The translations under genes were made by a program, and so were the position numbers. From contig NW_002476413.1 in the NCBI RefSeq assembly GCF_000189635.1, positions 372,001 to 436,000 of the forward strand: a stretch of 64,000 nucleotides of DNA, read 5' to 3'. This document shows positions 1-12,862 of this stretch, one piece after another (the first letter of the stretch is position 1; each line of letters opens with the position of its first letter). The notes beneath the pieces are model-generated. The model did not search any database. It was given only the letters and a program-made list of their open reading frames with translations, and had not been told where the DNA came from. The stretch is from Tetrahymena thermophila SB210 (taxonomy: Eukaryota > Ciliophora > Oligohymenophorea > Hymenostomatida > Tetrahymenidae).

Positions 1-45
1 AAGATAATTTATTATATAAACTGTATGCGTTGTATAGAGTTTAAA

Positions 46-1021
46 TCATTACTAAGTTTACTAAGACTAATTCATACTTGAAACGGAAGACCTAATTTTA
101 TTTGCTATATATTATCTTAATTCTGGATTTTCTAAATATTCGTGGAGAGTTGAAAAAGCAGCTTTTAAATTAGACATAATATGTTAGTATTTTATGTGAT
201 TTTAATAAAATTAAAAAGTTACTTCTATTCACAAGATCAACAACTTCTTTATTACCTAATGCATTCGCTAAATTTGAAGCCACTAAGTCTTTGCAAGTAT
301 CAGAACTTCCAAAAGAAACTAGAAGATCTTAAAGCAATTTTCTAGTTTAGGGGTTTTATAGTTGTTATATTATTATCATTTTTAATTTTTGAAAAATAAA
401 ATCATCATAAAAAACTGATGTTTTCAGAACTTGTTTTATAAGAATAGGTGTATTATTTTTAACATCTTTAATATCATAAATTCTAATTAGACCTTTAACA
501 GTATTATGTCTTATAGAAGGCTTTTCACATAAATTAACAATCAAGCCTTAGAGATTATCTTGGATCATTGTATTTTTATAAACTTGTTACCTTATTATCA
601 TTCCTAGCCAGCTTGTACTTTGCTAATATATTATATTGTTTTATTCTTTCATTAATTCTTATAGCTTTTGATACTCTAAGTAAGATTTATAAGAACCAAA
701 AGATAATAATCCACTAAATATCAAAAACGTTACTCTTTTAAGCCATTTAAAAGTCCAGTTTAGTGTATTTGTGTGTTTTTGTAAGTTGTATGATGCCAAA
801 TTTAAAATTAGCTTAAATTTATTTGGAGATTATGTTATCAAAAATAAAAATGCTGATTGTCTCTCAAAAAAGTTATATCTATTTGGATTATCAGTAGAAA
901 TGTGCTTATGATTGACTATTCTAACAGCGTTAGTCAATAAATACTTTTAGTACTATGAATGCTCCAAATACTATCGGTTTAATGTTTGAAGAGCCTTTTT
1001 TATTACTTAACTAAAACTCAT
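46..1021 (-). CDS. Hypothetical helical protein, two exons
   Basis: Exons are 1021-223 and 161-46 with one GT..AG intron at 162-222; splicing keeps frame, and the TGA stop is at 48-46. The protein is about 304 aa under the ciliate code, starting MSFSQVIKKALQTLN. A hydrophobic stretch lies near residue 100 (VTFLIFSGLLSFGSY) and could be one membrane segment. The C-terminal half is Leu/Asn/Val-rich, with phrases such as DLVASNLANALGN that recall armadillo/HEAT-like helical repeats, but no family was recognised. The tail is Ser/Gln-rich. The function is unknown. The model is firm because two frames join at a canonical intron and both read as normal protein. Confidence 0.8.
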
Positions 1022-1962
1022 ATTTGTATTTGTAATATTTTAATGAATGTATTTAATAATAATAAAATAGTGTAAAGAATTACAAACATACATACAAACA
1101 ACTTATATATAAATTTATAAATCAAAAATAAACCCTTCTACATTTTTCTAAAACCTTCTTCTTTAAATCTATATCATAAAATAATAGCCAATTTATTCTA
1201 TTAACTATTTATTGTTGTATGGATATTAAAATTTAATAATTTAATTTTAAAACAAATATTTGATACCAAAAACTTTAAACTATTTAAAATCTATTCATTT
1301 TTAATATATTTTCTCAAATTAAAGGATATTCAAATGAGTAATTCTACTACAATATGATTTCTCTAAATATTTCAATCATTTTTTGTACTTAATACCTTTC
1401 TTTAATGAATTAATTAGATTTTTTATTTCCATAATTACAACCTATTTAAAAATATTTATTTTGCTTTTTTAAATGATAAAATTTGCTTGATAAATAAATA
1501 GATAGATAGTTTTAGTAATATATATTATAAATATTTAATAATAAATATTATATGAAGAGATAAATTAATTAATCAATTAAAGTTGAAATGAAAAAGAAAT
1601 TTAATCTGCTAAGAACATTTTTTTGTTTTCTTAACAATACTTTTATCGTTTACCTTAATAATGAAATAACAAACTATGACTTAAAAAAATTATAATTAAG
1701 AAATATTCTTGGATATTTCTTGTAAAAAAACATAATTAATAATTCATTCCATGAAGCTTACTTGTGAAATTAATTCATAAAAGTAATTTTATTATAGAGT
1801 AATTTTGTTTAAAATTGTTTCTGCACATATTATGAATATGAAAAACTATAGGCGAGATTAAGCTCTTTATATTTTTTATAAATGTAAAAATTTGATTCAG
1901 ACTGTTTTTTCATTTATTTTAGCATTTTTAGTTTAAAATTTTTAATTAATTTTGAGATTAAA
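1022..1962. other. Intergenic, AT-rich
   Basis: This gap lies between the 3' end of the Rab-like gene and the 5' end of the first gene, both on the minus strand. It is nearly pure A/T with short TAA-rich runs. I see no reading frame, RNA gene or ordered repeat in it. Confidence 0.6.
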
Positions 1963-2661
1963 TCATTATAAACTTGATGAAATTCTATTATTTTTTATAA
2001 AGGTTTTCTTTCTGTTAGCTAAATTTTTAGTAATTTAAATGTTAACCATTTTAAAAAGACCTAGGTTGTATGCAGCTTATGCTAGTTTAAATTTAAGAGT
2101 TTAAACATTTCTCTTGGTAGCAGACGACACTGCAAAAATAGAAAATCCATTTTACTAAGCAAATTATTCTTATTAATCATTTAAATATATTCTACTACTT
2201 TCAACTAGAAATTATTCAATATCTTCAGTAGTAATTTATGAAAGATACTGTAAATTATTTATATTTTTTTGAATTACAATAGACATGTTAGACAAATCAC
2301 ATTTACTGGCAATCAAAAATTTTAAAGACGACTTTAATTTTGATGAATATTAATTATACTATTTAATACTAATTTCAAATGAGTCTTGGTTATTAACGTC
2401 AAATAATAATAGATAAATATGGAATTAAATGTTAAATTCGCTCTCTTCTTTCAAGTATTAATGGTTGCTATTTTCATAAAATATTACAGTGACTTATTCA
2501 TTCTAAATCATTACTTCTGAGCAATTTTTTAAATATCTCTCCATATAATCATATCCTTCATGCAAGCAATACTCAGAAAGTTTTGAAATTAATTAGCTTT
2601 TTCCAGATTTAGGGCTTCCATCAACTAGAACATTAATTATTTTTTTTTTAATTTGAATCAT
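1963..2661 (-). CDS. Divergent Rab/Ras-like small GTPase
   Basis: This single-exon model of about 232 aa starts at the ATG at 2661. The Walker A loop GSPKSGKS is at residues 15-22 after the beta strand INVLVD. A base-recognition-like motif, SKCDL, follows FLIA, and the end resembles a Rab G5/alpha5 segment (FAQQNGFSIFAVSSATKRNV). The switch II signature WDTAGQE is absent; its place reads IFYENSN. No C-terminal prenylation cysteines are present (the tail ends NRISSSLQ). It probably binds nucleotide but is unlikely to cycle like a normal Rab. Coding-like sequence continues upstream in shifted frames (see 2662-3180), so this start may be truncated. Family assignment is by motif order only. Confidence 0.7.
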
Positions 2662-3342
2662 TTGAGAAATTTTCAATAATATTTTAAATATCAAAAACAC
2701 CTAAAAATTAAGTTCTGTTAAACTTAACTTAACCAATAATAATTCTTTTTATGTTTATCCTTTATTTCAGAGCAAATAACCAAATATTTTTTTAGAAAAA
2801 AGCTGATTGATATTCCAGATTAAAAATTATGTTTTTCAATTTATAATTAAAAAAATTCTATTAACAAAAAAGTAAAAATTTATATTTATATTTTTCTTGT
2901 AGTTTTTTGAATTATATCTAAATTATTTTTTCAGTTTTTGAAATCTTATAATTTCTTATAGAAACAAATATTAAAATGATCTGATGATTTATAATATCAA
3001 AGTAGTTAAATTCATTTAATCTACAAGAATTTTTGAAAACGATATTAGTAGTAGCAACATCAATAAACCAATTAAATATTCATCAGATTATCTTTGAATT
3101 TATTTAAAATAAATACGCATGTTTTATTTTTTAAACTTCTACTCAAGTTCAACAAGATACGAAGGAATGATAGTTTTTATTATTAAATTGGATATTCTTC
3201 AAAAGCATAACATTCATTCTTTCTTTCTAGAAAAAATAGAAAGATACATGCACTCTTTTTATTGGTTTTTAAATTTAGAGTTATAATAACAATATTTTTT
3301 TTGCTTTTTATTAGCTAAATCATTTACAAAGTATACAAAAAT
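2662..3342. other. Frame-hopping coding-like sequence upstream of the GTPase
   Basis: On the minus strand, stretches that read as normal protein occur in different frames: around 3180-2930 (YLVELEQKFKKQ), 2820-2715 (KKYLVICSEIKDKHKKNYYW) and 2715-2665 (GVFDIQNIIENFSND). The last runs into a ten-A homopolymer at about 2649-2640; loss of one A would join it in frame to the P-loop exon. This may be a longer 5' end of the GTPase gene broken by indels, or a set of exons I could not delimit. Confidence 0.35.
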
Positions 3343-3870
3343 ATGAGTGAACAAAAGAACGATAGCAATTAATAAAAATAAACAAATAGCTCAATTTAAA
3401 ATTAAAACAGTAAAAGCTACTACAATACAGAACATGTTTAGGATTATATGAGAATGAAATTCTATTAATTTAAAGCTCAAAATGCATTAATGGATAACTT
3501 TTAATTGCTTTTTTTAAAGAAATATGATAAACTATTAACAGAAGAAGAAAAAACAATAAGAAAAAAATGCGATTATTTGATTTAAACCACATCAACTGTT
3601 GCAAATTTTGGCTCATTCTTTTTTATTCTATCTAATCTTAGCGTAACATAAGAGATAAGATTCAATCCAATTCGCGACTTTAAAGTTCTTGTTGGTGGAG
3701 TAGCATTGATGTTTGCTTTAAGAGGAGCTGGAATATTATATATGTGGTCTTAATGTGAAAATATGTATTTTAGAATCTATCCTAAAATAAATCTAGATGA
3801 GCAAGTGGATTTTTATGCTGAAAATATAAATAATAATTTCAAAATATTTTTATATAGATATTTTTTCTGA
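3343..3870 (+). CDS. Small two-segment membrane protein, hypothetical
   Basis: A single exon runs from ATG 3343 to TGA 3868-3870 and encodes 175 aa. The N-terminal 35 residues are Ser/Asn/Gln-rich. A charged helical part (KKYDKLLTEEEKTIRKKCDY) is followed by two hydrophobic segments (near FGSFFFILSNL and VLVGGVALMFALRGAGILYM) and an aromatic tail. It looks like a small two-pass membrane protein, perhaps organellar, but no family was recognised. It lies between genes on the other strand with separate flanks. TAA/TAG glutamines in the N-terminal part hide it from standard-code translation. Confidence 0.7.
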
Positions 3871-4109
3871 TGTATTTATTTATTTACATATTTATGTTTG
3901 GAGTATATCTTCAAACACCAATAAAATCAATAAGGTTCTTTGCTTATTTGAGCTAGTTAAAAGTTAAAGTTAAAAAAGTAATGTAAATCAAATAAAACTC
4001 AACTATTCGTCTATATACAAACCAAATAAATATACATTTTCAAAAATAAATATTTATATAATTAATTCAATTTTTATATTATTCATTCATTAAAACAAAC
4101 TTGTTTATA

Positions 4110-4530
4110 TCAACTTTATTCTTCGTTAGTATTTGATGCTTTTTGCTAATCCTCCCCTTTTATTTTTCTGATCTTCTCCTCAATTACTTTTCTTTCAGTT
4201 CTCATATAAGTTTGTTTTATCAAAAATGCAGCGTAATCCTTTAAATCAAACCCGAAATTTAAGTAATATTAAGGTTCCTATTCAATCTTCTTGTAAAGTA
4301 AGTAGTGATTTACAGTATCTTTTTTTAAAAAATTATAAATAAACGAATAATAATGACAAGATAAATATTTTACTATCCATATAATCTATAAGCATATTAG
4401 GCTCGTATTTTGAGGGTATATCTAATTCAAAATCGTATTCTTATATCTACTGCTGATTTTATTAATTATAATCCTAGTAGTCTATCATTTAGCCATCCCC
4501 ATTCGCTTAATCTTATCCTTGATATTCCAT
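4110..4530 (-). CDS. Small hypothetical protein, two exons
   Basis: Exons are 4530-4374 and 4318-4110; the intron is 4373-4319 (55 nt, GTAAAA..AAAG) and the phase agrees. The product is 121 aa. It has an acidic, Gln/Tyr-rich N-terminus (DYQDYNQQNQQQ), a middle part DFELDIPSKYEPNML, and a basic helical C-terminus (MRTERKVIEEKIRKIKGED). There is no signal peptide, membrane segment or recognised domain. The clean splice and balanced composition make it a convincing gene. The function is unknown. Confidence 0.75.
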
Positions 4531-5531
4531 AATTTACTACACTTTTGCTAAATATTATAATAAATAAATAATCAACTTTATTCAATTTATGTCTAAAACA
4601 TAATATTTAATTAGCTTTTTACATCAAAAAAAGCAAACAAATAAACAAATAAAGAAAAGCTTATCTTAATTTTATAATTTATCAAAAATATGCCTTCTGA
4701 ATGATAAAAATAATTTATTTAGTTAAAATTTTAAATATTTCAAATACATGTAAAACTTTTTACAAACTAACTATAAATAGATTTTTTTTTACTAATTTTA
4801 TTTTATTTAATGCAAATAGATAATAATAACTAATAAAAGTTTACTATTAAAAACATTTAAAAAATGAGTAATTTAAGTGTTAGAGTTTAACAAATAAGCT
4901 TTTAAAATAAATAAAATATTTTTAATTATTAAGAATTCAATTAATCAAGATAAAGTCTAAAAACTTCACTCTAATTTATTATTTAAAATTCAATTCATAT
5001 ATTATAAAGATGTGTTTTTAAAATCATTTAAAAAAAACACAAAAAACAAACAAATATATCATATATTCCCTATTCTATATATACTTATATACCTAAAAAA
5101 ATTTAATAAACATAAAAACCAATAAAGCAGCTGAATAAAAGTCCATTTTTTTTCATAAATCGGCTTTAACTTATAGTTTTGTTTGTTTGTTTGTATTTTC
5201 TATTTTTAATAATTTTAAATGAATTTTATTTGAACTTGAGTGTTTAATAAATAATTTATATTTCATTAGAATGAGCACAAATAATTAATTTTTAATTTTA
5301 TTCAAATTAAAAGTTAGCTATAAATTTAGAACTGGAACTCAGCTCAAATGTATTTTTTTATTAAATTAAAGTGAGTATTATTCTAATTATAATTTGATTA
5401 TACGGGCATTTAATCTAGATTTAATATTTATATAAACTTTAATAATCTAACTAGGAAATAGAAGTTGAATATAATTTTTATAAATATGTATTTAAATTGA
5501 AAAAAATTAATAATATCAGTGAATCAATCAA
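4531..5531. other. Intergenic, AT-rich
   Basis: This is about 1 kb of A/T-rich sequence with short GTTT repeats near 5175-5200. The plus-strand frame near 5497-5682 is the antisense of the last exon of the gene at 5532-7965 and its trailer, so it was not called. Nothing else is visible. Confidence 0.6.
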
Positions 5532-7965
5532 TCAATCTCTTATTCCACAAATAAGATCTATTATATCATATATGTTAAGAGTATTGCTGATAAAAATTTA
5601 TTTAAACTTCTTGAAGCTAATATATTCATCAATTAAATTGATAACTCCGCTTTCTTCAAATTTTTCAATGAGATATTCGTAAACACTTTTTTGATAATCT
5701 TATTTCTTTTCATCAACTTATTAGCAAAGCAGTTTTATAATTCTTTTGAATTCTTCTTTTTCTAGCTCTTGTTATTTGTTTTCTTTGAAGAACTTTATTT
5801 TTTTTTCAGTAAATAAATAATAATATTATTTAAGTTAATTTAAAAATAAACAAAATTCATTACTTTTTCTAAAAATTTGATTGTCTCTGATATTGCTGAA
5901 TCTTTATGTATTAGGATCCTATAAAATGCAATTATTTATTCCAAAGAAACGTAGCTAAATTCTTTATCAGGGTCTAACCCAAGAGCTAAGAGTATTCTTT
6001 GAGTTATTTACTTTTTATTTTGATAGAGAATTTCAAAGCTTTATACGAAAACTCCTAAATAAATCTATTATTAATCTATTTTTTAAAAATAAATATAATA
6101 AATATATTTGCATTTTTCCAAAAAATACTCTTAAAAATGTTGGCTTTTGACTCATCAACTAATTCTAAAATCTTTAGTTTGTTTTACTTCTAGGGTGACT
6201 CTCCTTCAAGCATAAGTCCATTTTATCTGTGTTTTTCACTTATTCTAACAAGCTTATTATACATTTCTATAATTACTGTTAGCTTCTTAGATTTTGACTG
6301 CTAGTTCATTCTCACTGCTTGAATCGAGGATCTATGTTTCTACTTTTTTAATATTTTTTTTGGAATAAAATTATGAGCTTTTTTTTAATTTTTTTCATCC
6401 ATCAATAATAATTGATCGAATTTAACTCAAAATTTAATTAATTACATTTCTATCTGCTCCTTCCTCTTCATTCATTTATATTTTATCAATTTACACAATT
6501 TTTAGATTTGGGTTGTGGTTCTTTAAAATGGAGTTTTTTGGAGAAACTTGCTCACTCATAAATTGGTTTTTTTGAGAGTTTAAGGAGGTATTAGAATCTC
6601 TTTGCTTCCATCTGGAGAATATATTTCTATGGATTTGGTTATTTTTTTGTTCTATTTTTTACTCTAGGTTGTATAAATTGACCATTCTGTTGTATTAGTC
6701 CATTTCAAACAATAGCTTATTCCCATATTTTTAAGATTTTTTTATCTTTTCTTGTTTGTTTTCAATATTTCCGTACGGATTGTTAAAAAAGGGTGATCTG
6801 TTATTTGCTATTTCCCTGGTATCTTCCTCCATAGAAGAAGACACATAGTTGTTATTTTATAATTATGTACTAGCAAACTCATTTCTTTCTTTAGAATTGT
6901 GAACAGAGTCGCAAAGACTCTAATAAATGTATTTATCTTATTAAACTTTTTACACACATACACTTTCTATACTATTAGCATCTTGTTTAACTGGCTCTTT
7001 TACTAAATAAAGTGGTACTCTGTGTCTTGAATCAGGAGAGTACATTTGATCTGTTTGAGGTGGACGTGGATATTTATAATTTTTAAAACCCACTGTTTTT
7101 AAATGGTAAAACTATTGAGGATTTTATATCAGATTCTATACATGTATTTTTACTTTGCTTTTAGTTTATATTGAAGTGGGATCGAGAATTTAGTCATCTA
7201 TTTCAGCAACAGAATTAAATTTATTCGTGCTTGCTGGACTTTTAAAAAAATTATTGCCTGTGTAGTTTAATTTAAAGTTCTTTTGAGAGCTTTAACTACT
7301 CTAAATATTTCTTTTTTTTAAGTGGTTATTGCTATTTAAGTTAATTTTGCTTTATTCATGAGATCTTTCAATTTTATTAGTTTGAAATCCATTTGTTTAT
7401 TTATTAAAATTACTAATTGTTATAAAATTTAAGTCTGATCCACTTTGAATTTGCAGTTAATCATCTTTATGGTCTCTCTGTTACTTCAGTGATGACTTAA
7501 AAACCCTTCGAATATTTTCTCCAGCAGTTTTAACAAGCTGTAAATATATATAAATATAATTAATTCAATTACAGATAATTCAAGCATAAATACAAACGAT
7601 TTATTTTAAGTCCTTTTTTAACAATTGTATAACTTAAAAAATTATTTCATGTTAGTTTTTTGGTAGAAATAAAAAAAATTTTTTATGCTAGCTGCAATAA
7701 TTGCAAATGTAAAATTTACTCGATATCTAGGCTCAGCTCTTTGACTGCCTTCTTAAGATTAAGGAGGCATAGCGGGTGTTTTATCTAATTAAATTCCTTT
7801 TTTTATTCTAAAATGAGTAGCCGTTGTTGAGAAATAGTTTTTATGCTCAAATTCTGAAATCTCATGAATTTTTTGAGTTAAATTTTAGAGAGCATCAAAT
7901 GTATAATTTTTATATGAAGAGGGAGATTTTGGTGTTTATAACTAAAGATGATTTTTAGCATTCAT
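5532..7965 (-). CDS. EF-hand-like protein with disordered N-terminus, five exons
   Basis: Exons are 7965-7720, 7537-6446, 6339-6129, 6054-5864 and 5792-5532. All four introns (182, 106, 74 and 71 nt) are GT..AG and the phases agree; the exon 3 acceptor could lie three bases earlier. The product is about 666 aa. Residues 1-430 are Ser/Asn/Lys-rich low complexity. The C-terminal 200 residues are helical and folded-looking, with a calcium-loop-like segment LDPDKEFSYVSLE (positions 1, 3, 5 and 12 acidic, but Phe where Gly is usual at position 6). A second acidic helix pair ends ISFKKFKQIF. This resembles a degenerate EF-hand pair in a ciliate regulatory or cytoskeletal protein. Calcium binding is inferred, not shown. 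Confidence 0.75.
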
Positions 7966-8480
7966 TTTATATTAAATATTATAGATATTGTTTGTTTATT
8001 GTCTGTATTTATTTTAGCAAATAGTATGAATTATAAAACACCAAATAGTTTATTTTTGCTTTTGAATAAATTAAAAATAATATCTCAATCCTTTTTTTTT
8101 GAAAGATTTTACTGCTTTTCCAATTAACTAAATTAGTTAAACTAAAAAAATTATTAAAAAAATCAGCTAATTATAACAAAATTCAGCTAATATCCAGCAA
8201 CTGTGCTCACTTTTTATCCAATAATTCATAAATTTAGTATAAATAATTTGTTTAATAAAAATTTCATTATGAGTTGTAGAAACAAATTAACTTGTTAAAA
8301 TGTAAAACAAGTCAATTTAAACCATTAAAAATGTTAGAATATGAATGAAATGTGCTTTAAATTAATTATAAAAATTATTTGCTAAAAAAAAATTTAAATT
8401 AAAACAAAAATAATTATTTTGAATGATAGAAACTAACAATTAAGTATGAAACAGAGAATAAATAAATTAATTTAACTAGC
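7966..8480. other. Intergenic, AT-rich
   Basis: This is the spacer between two minus-strand genes. It is A/T-rich and no frame or RNA signal was seen. Confidence 0.6.
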
Positions 8481-9183
8481 TCAAACAATATTTTAAAAAG
8501 ATGATTTTTATTTTAATTCTTTTTTTCTTTCGATGATTCTCTTTCTTTCTTTAAATGTAACATCAAGAAGTTTAGCCCCTGTAACATTTTCTGTTATTAA
8601 AAAAATGATTATAATGCTTAATTTTGATTTAATTTACCTGTAGGATTTTATAGTGGCTTGTCTTACTGTATTCCTAAATTGTAATAATTTTATAAATTAA
8701 ATATCAATATCAAATAAGCGATATTTAAGAAAATTATTTATATATGTATATTTATTCATGATTAAATACTTATTAAATTCATTGGATTGTTTTGCAACTC
8801 TGGTGGTAAAGAGTTTTTCAAATCTTATTTTGCCCTTAAAATACTTTCTGTGATTTCTCTTGTTAAAGCAATAGACTTTTCATTTAAAAATAGATAATAA
8901 TAATTTAATAATTGTTCACAAATTTTTTGTTAAAAAATTATAAAAATTGATAATGCTTCACTTGTTATTCTGTCTTTCTCATGATATCTACTATTTCGGC
9001 TGGTTTTTCATTTTATGGGGCTAATAATTTAAGAATTACTTTAAAGTAATTGTATCCCATTCCTATTTATCTGCCAAAATTTCTACATGCTATTGGTAGC
9101 TAATTTCCAAGTCTAAACGAAATAAATGTTGCATAAGCAGTTCCTGGAAGAGTAATTATTAATAAATTAGTAATCCAACCCAT
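8481..9183 (-). CDS. Small protein with TatA/TatB-like N-terminus, four exons
   Basis: Exons are 9183-8962, 8875-8770, 8673-8638 and 8590-8481, with introns of 86, 96 and 47 nt; phases agree and the product is 157 aa. Residues 3-22 form one hydrophobic helix. It is followed by RLGNQLP (24-30) and FGRQIG (36-41), then an amphipathic stretch and a charged C-terminal helix (FKERKRIIERKKELKQ). A short N-terminal membrane helix, hinge glycine, LP pair and amphipathic helix form the TatA/TatB plan (FGPxxLPELGRxLG in bacteria). If real, this would be a nucleus-encoded, probably mitochondrial, twin-arginine-type subunit. The similarity is short and could be convergent; an unrelated one-pass mitochondrial membrane protein is the alternative. 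Confidence 0.7.
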
Positions 9184-10494
9184 TCTAAAAAAATTATCTA
9201 TCTTTTATTGGCCTTTCTTTGTAAAAAATATGTTTAGATGTGCTAAAAATATAAATTTTAATGGTTATAAAATTATTAAAATATTCGCTTATTATAATTT
9301 TTTATAGAAAATTCAAAAATATTCTCTACAACTTCGTCAAGTTTTATAAGGTTGATCGATTCATAGATGGATTTTAAATATTATTTAGATTTTCAGTTCA
9401 ATCTTCATCAGATAAATTTTAATAGACAATAAATAATTAAGTATTATTTTATAAGACAATAAAATTAAATTGAGAACTAAAAGGCCTATTTAGTCATGAA
9501 AAACTCATAGAGTGTTTGTTTTAAGTGTTTGTAGATTTAAAATTTAATTTGATAATAATCAATATTTTTGTTACTTTAATCAAATTCGATACTATCTTTT
9601 GTAAAGTTATCAAATGTACATTTGAAGTTACAAAACACATTTCTTAATAATATAATTATAATTACAAAATACTCCTTGTTATTTTTCAAATCATCTTATG
9701 AAGAATAGGATTCAAGGATAATATCTGATCAATATAATTTAAAATTTATTAAATAAAAATAGAACTTTAATCTTTTGGAATGCATGTAAAAATTAATATG
9801 TAAATAATAGATAGTTAAAATGAATTAATTTAATCTCCAAAAAACTATGTTAATAAATTAGAAACAATAAAAGAACATTACTTCATTAGGATTTAATTCA
9901 AAAATAATACAGTCAATCAGTCAGTATTTGCAATTTATACAGAATTTTACAGGAGGAGGAGAAGAAAATAAATATGACCCGCAATTTATAGTTTTTATAT
10001 TAAATATTTTAAAGTAATAAACAAATTCGCTAAAAGAAATCAATTATTCAATCAATCAAAAAAACAAAAAAACAAATAAAAAGAAATTAATAAATAAATA
10101 AATATAAAACAATCGATTTAACAAAATAATTAGCAAATAATTTCAAAAATAAAGAAAGAGACAATTAAGCTGCTAGGCATTGAAAAACACGCAGAAATAA
10201 TAAATAAATAAGATTACTTCAATAAGAAGCTATTAAAAGCAAAAAAAAAATATATATATATCTTATAAAATAAATTGTATTAAACATAAATAAATAAAAG
10301 ATAATAAATTAATTAATTGATTAATTATATTTGTTAATTTCAACTTACCAAAGCAGCAGGCAAATAATTAAACAACATAACAAAAAATTTAAGAAAACCC
10401 AAAAACAAACAAACAAACATACACATAGGCAACAAAGAAAAAAAAAGAAAGGAGGTGATTGAAGAAAAAAGATAAATAAAATCGATATAGCAAA
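9184..10494. other. Intergenic and kinase 5' leader
   Basis: At 9300-9480 the minus strand has two short overlapping coding-like stretches (for example INLIKLDEVVENIFEF), each cut by TGA with no usable splice sites. I left them as unexplained. From about 9900 to 10494 the plus strand becomes A-rich with AAAC/AAAT repeats, typical of a ciliate 5' leader for the kinase that follows. Confidence 0.45.
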
Positions 10495-12862
10495 ATGGAA
10501 TGGGAATGTAAAGAAATTGATAAATACATAGTTCTTAATAAGCCAATAGGCAAAGGAAATCAAGCAACTGTTTACGAATCATACAGAAAAGATAACTTGT
10601 AAATAGTTGCAGCAAAAGTTTTTGATTTAACTTAGAATGGTTAAACAAATTAAGCTAGAAACCTTTAAAGATAGGTTAAGATTCTTACAACATTAAAGCA
10701 TCCATATATTTTAGAGTGCTTTGACATTAAACAAACCCAAAAGAATGTAAATACTTTTTTTATACTTTAGTTATAACTCAAATAATATTGTCAATTTACC
10801 AAATAATTTATCTGTTATAATCTCAGAGTAAAAAAAATGTGATAAATAAAAGCTCATAGATATCAAATATAAGCCTAATCAAATAAATTATGCATTCAAT
10901 TTTTGAGAAGCTAATCGTTTTTGAGATAAAAAATCATATTAATATGTTTTTAAATGAAATATTTTACTAATGAATTAACCAACTATTTATTTTTAATACG
11001 ATTAGTAATACTTCTTCTTAGAGTATTGTGATGGAGGTGATTTAGAAAAATATTTAAAAGAGAAGCAATTTATTACTGAATCTGAATGCCTAGATCTGTT
11101 TAAGCAAATAGTCTCTGCATTTCAAATGTTGGAAAAGAAAAATATAGTTCACAGAGACTTAAAACCTGCTAATATACTACTCAAAAATGGATAGTTGAAG
11201 ATAGCAGATTTTGGTTTCGCTAAAGAAATATAAGATGATGTATAAAATACTATTGTAGGATCTCCTATTTTTATGTGTCCACAGGCTCTTGATGGAACAG
11301 GACATTACGATTTAAAAAAGGGAGATGTTTGGAGTGCTGGTGTTTGTCTTTACCTGATGCTTTATGGAATATATCCTTTTTATGCTAGCAATGTTCAAAA
11401 TCTCATTTAGACACTCAAACAATAACAGTTAGTTTTCAGAGACGACCTCTACAAAAGGTCAGATGCAGTAAAAGATTTGCTTTCTCACATGCTTGAAAAA
11501 GAAGAATCTAAAAGGTACACTTGGGACTAAGTAATATTATAAAATTTTTAATTAAAATTGTAAATTGAATCAAGTAATCAAATGGTTTATTTGATAAAAA
11601 GCTTGCTGCTATCTTTCTTAAAATTAAATTTTTTATTATTGTTAAATTTGATATAACTTTTGATTGATGGATATCTTTTATTGTTATTATTTTTTAGGAA
11701 TTTTTAATTAAAATTAAAATAAATCTTTCTTTTTTCTTTCCAATCTATATGTATGTCTTAATTTATTTTTTATCATAAAACCTGCATTCTACAAAAAATT
11801 TCCATATTAAACAGTATGTAAGCGTTTTTATATTATTTTTAATAGGTTGCTTCTCATAAATGCTTAAACGCAGGATCACATTATTAAAACAATCCTTTGC
11901 TGGGTAGCTTGGAGATGAACCAAGTTTCAGGAATATCGTCGTTTAATAGTGACTATAAGAATGTTGAGCTGAAACAGTAAAATGAATAGAAAAGCTCATC
12001 AATTGAAAATCCATAGACACCTAGCTAATAGTAGAATTAGAACAATGTTTCAATTTATAAAAGAAGAGATAATACAAATCAATTGAAATAAATACATTTA
12101 CTATTTAGATTACTCACTTAATTTGCACTTACATATAGAATTATATGGAAAGGATTTTTTTAGTTAATTGTAGCATAGTAGTAAGGAAATATATACTTTA
12201 AAACTGATTCTATTGTAAATGCTATTTTCCTCTTAATGAACTCACTATTACTCAAAGAACACAAATTTTTAAGGGAATTAATATAAAATCCCAAACAATT
12301 CATAGCCTTTAGGATACAAAGAAATAAATTAGAAAATATAAACGAAGACGATCTGACTTATTATTTTAATTCAGAAATATACAAGAGTTTCATGTAAAAT
12401 ATTACCATCAACTTCCAGCAAGACACATAAGTATCCATAATGAATTATTCAGAAATGTTTTAAGCTTAGCTAGTTGCAGCAGGCTTCCTAAATGTCATCA
12501 CTGAAGACAAATGTAATGAATACATAGAATGCTCCTTAAATATTATAAATCAAAACATTTAATAAATGTCTCAAGATGCCTTAAATTAAGAAAACAAAAC
12601 ATATATTACTTTATTGTTGTATCTTTTCTTCCTTCAAAAAAACGAAAAGAGATTGTAGTCTTTTACTAATCCACTTGAACACTATTAAAAGTTGTAAAAA
12701 TACATGGAAGATATTAATTTCACAAGTAAGCAATAAATATATGATCAAATACAACATTACATTGCTACTGATTTAGCTCAAGGAATGGATGAAGAAGATG
12801 ATGACGAAGATAACGAAGACGAAGATGAACAACTAGCTCAGTTAATTAACAAATATACATGA
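10495..12862 (+). CDS. ULK/ATG1-like protein kinase, copy 1
   Basis: Exons are 10495-10746, 11006-11530 and 11846-12862 (introns 259 and 315 nt); the product is 597 aa. The Gly loop GKGNQATV is at 19-26, VAAK lysine at 41, HRDLKPAN at 133, and DFGFA at 152. The activation segment is GSPIFMCPQAL, followed by DVWSAGV. The ADFGFA and EYCDGGDL phrases place it near the ULK/ATG1 group. Two usual glutamates are glutamine: the alpha-C position (Q60, RQVKIL, codon TAG) and the APE position (CPQ). The C-terminal 300 residues are helical and Gln/Asn-rich, ending in a strongly acidic run. Catalytic K, HRD and DFG are intact, so it may be active with altered alpha-C coupling. A paralogue lies at 18645-20723 with the same intron sites. 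Confidence 0.92.
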
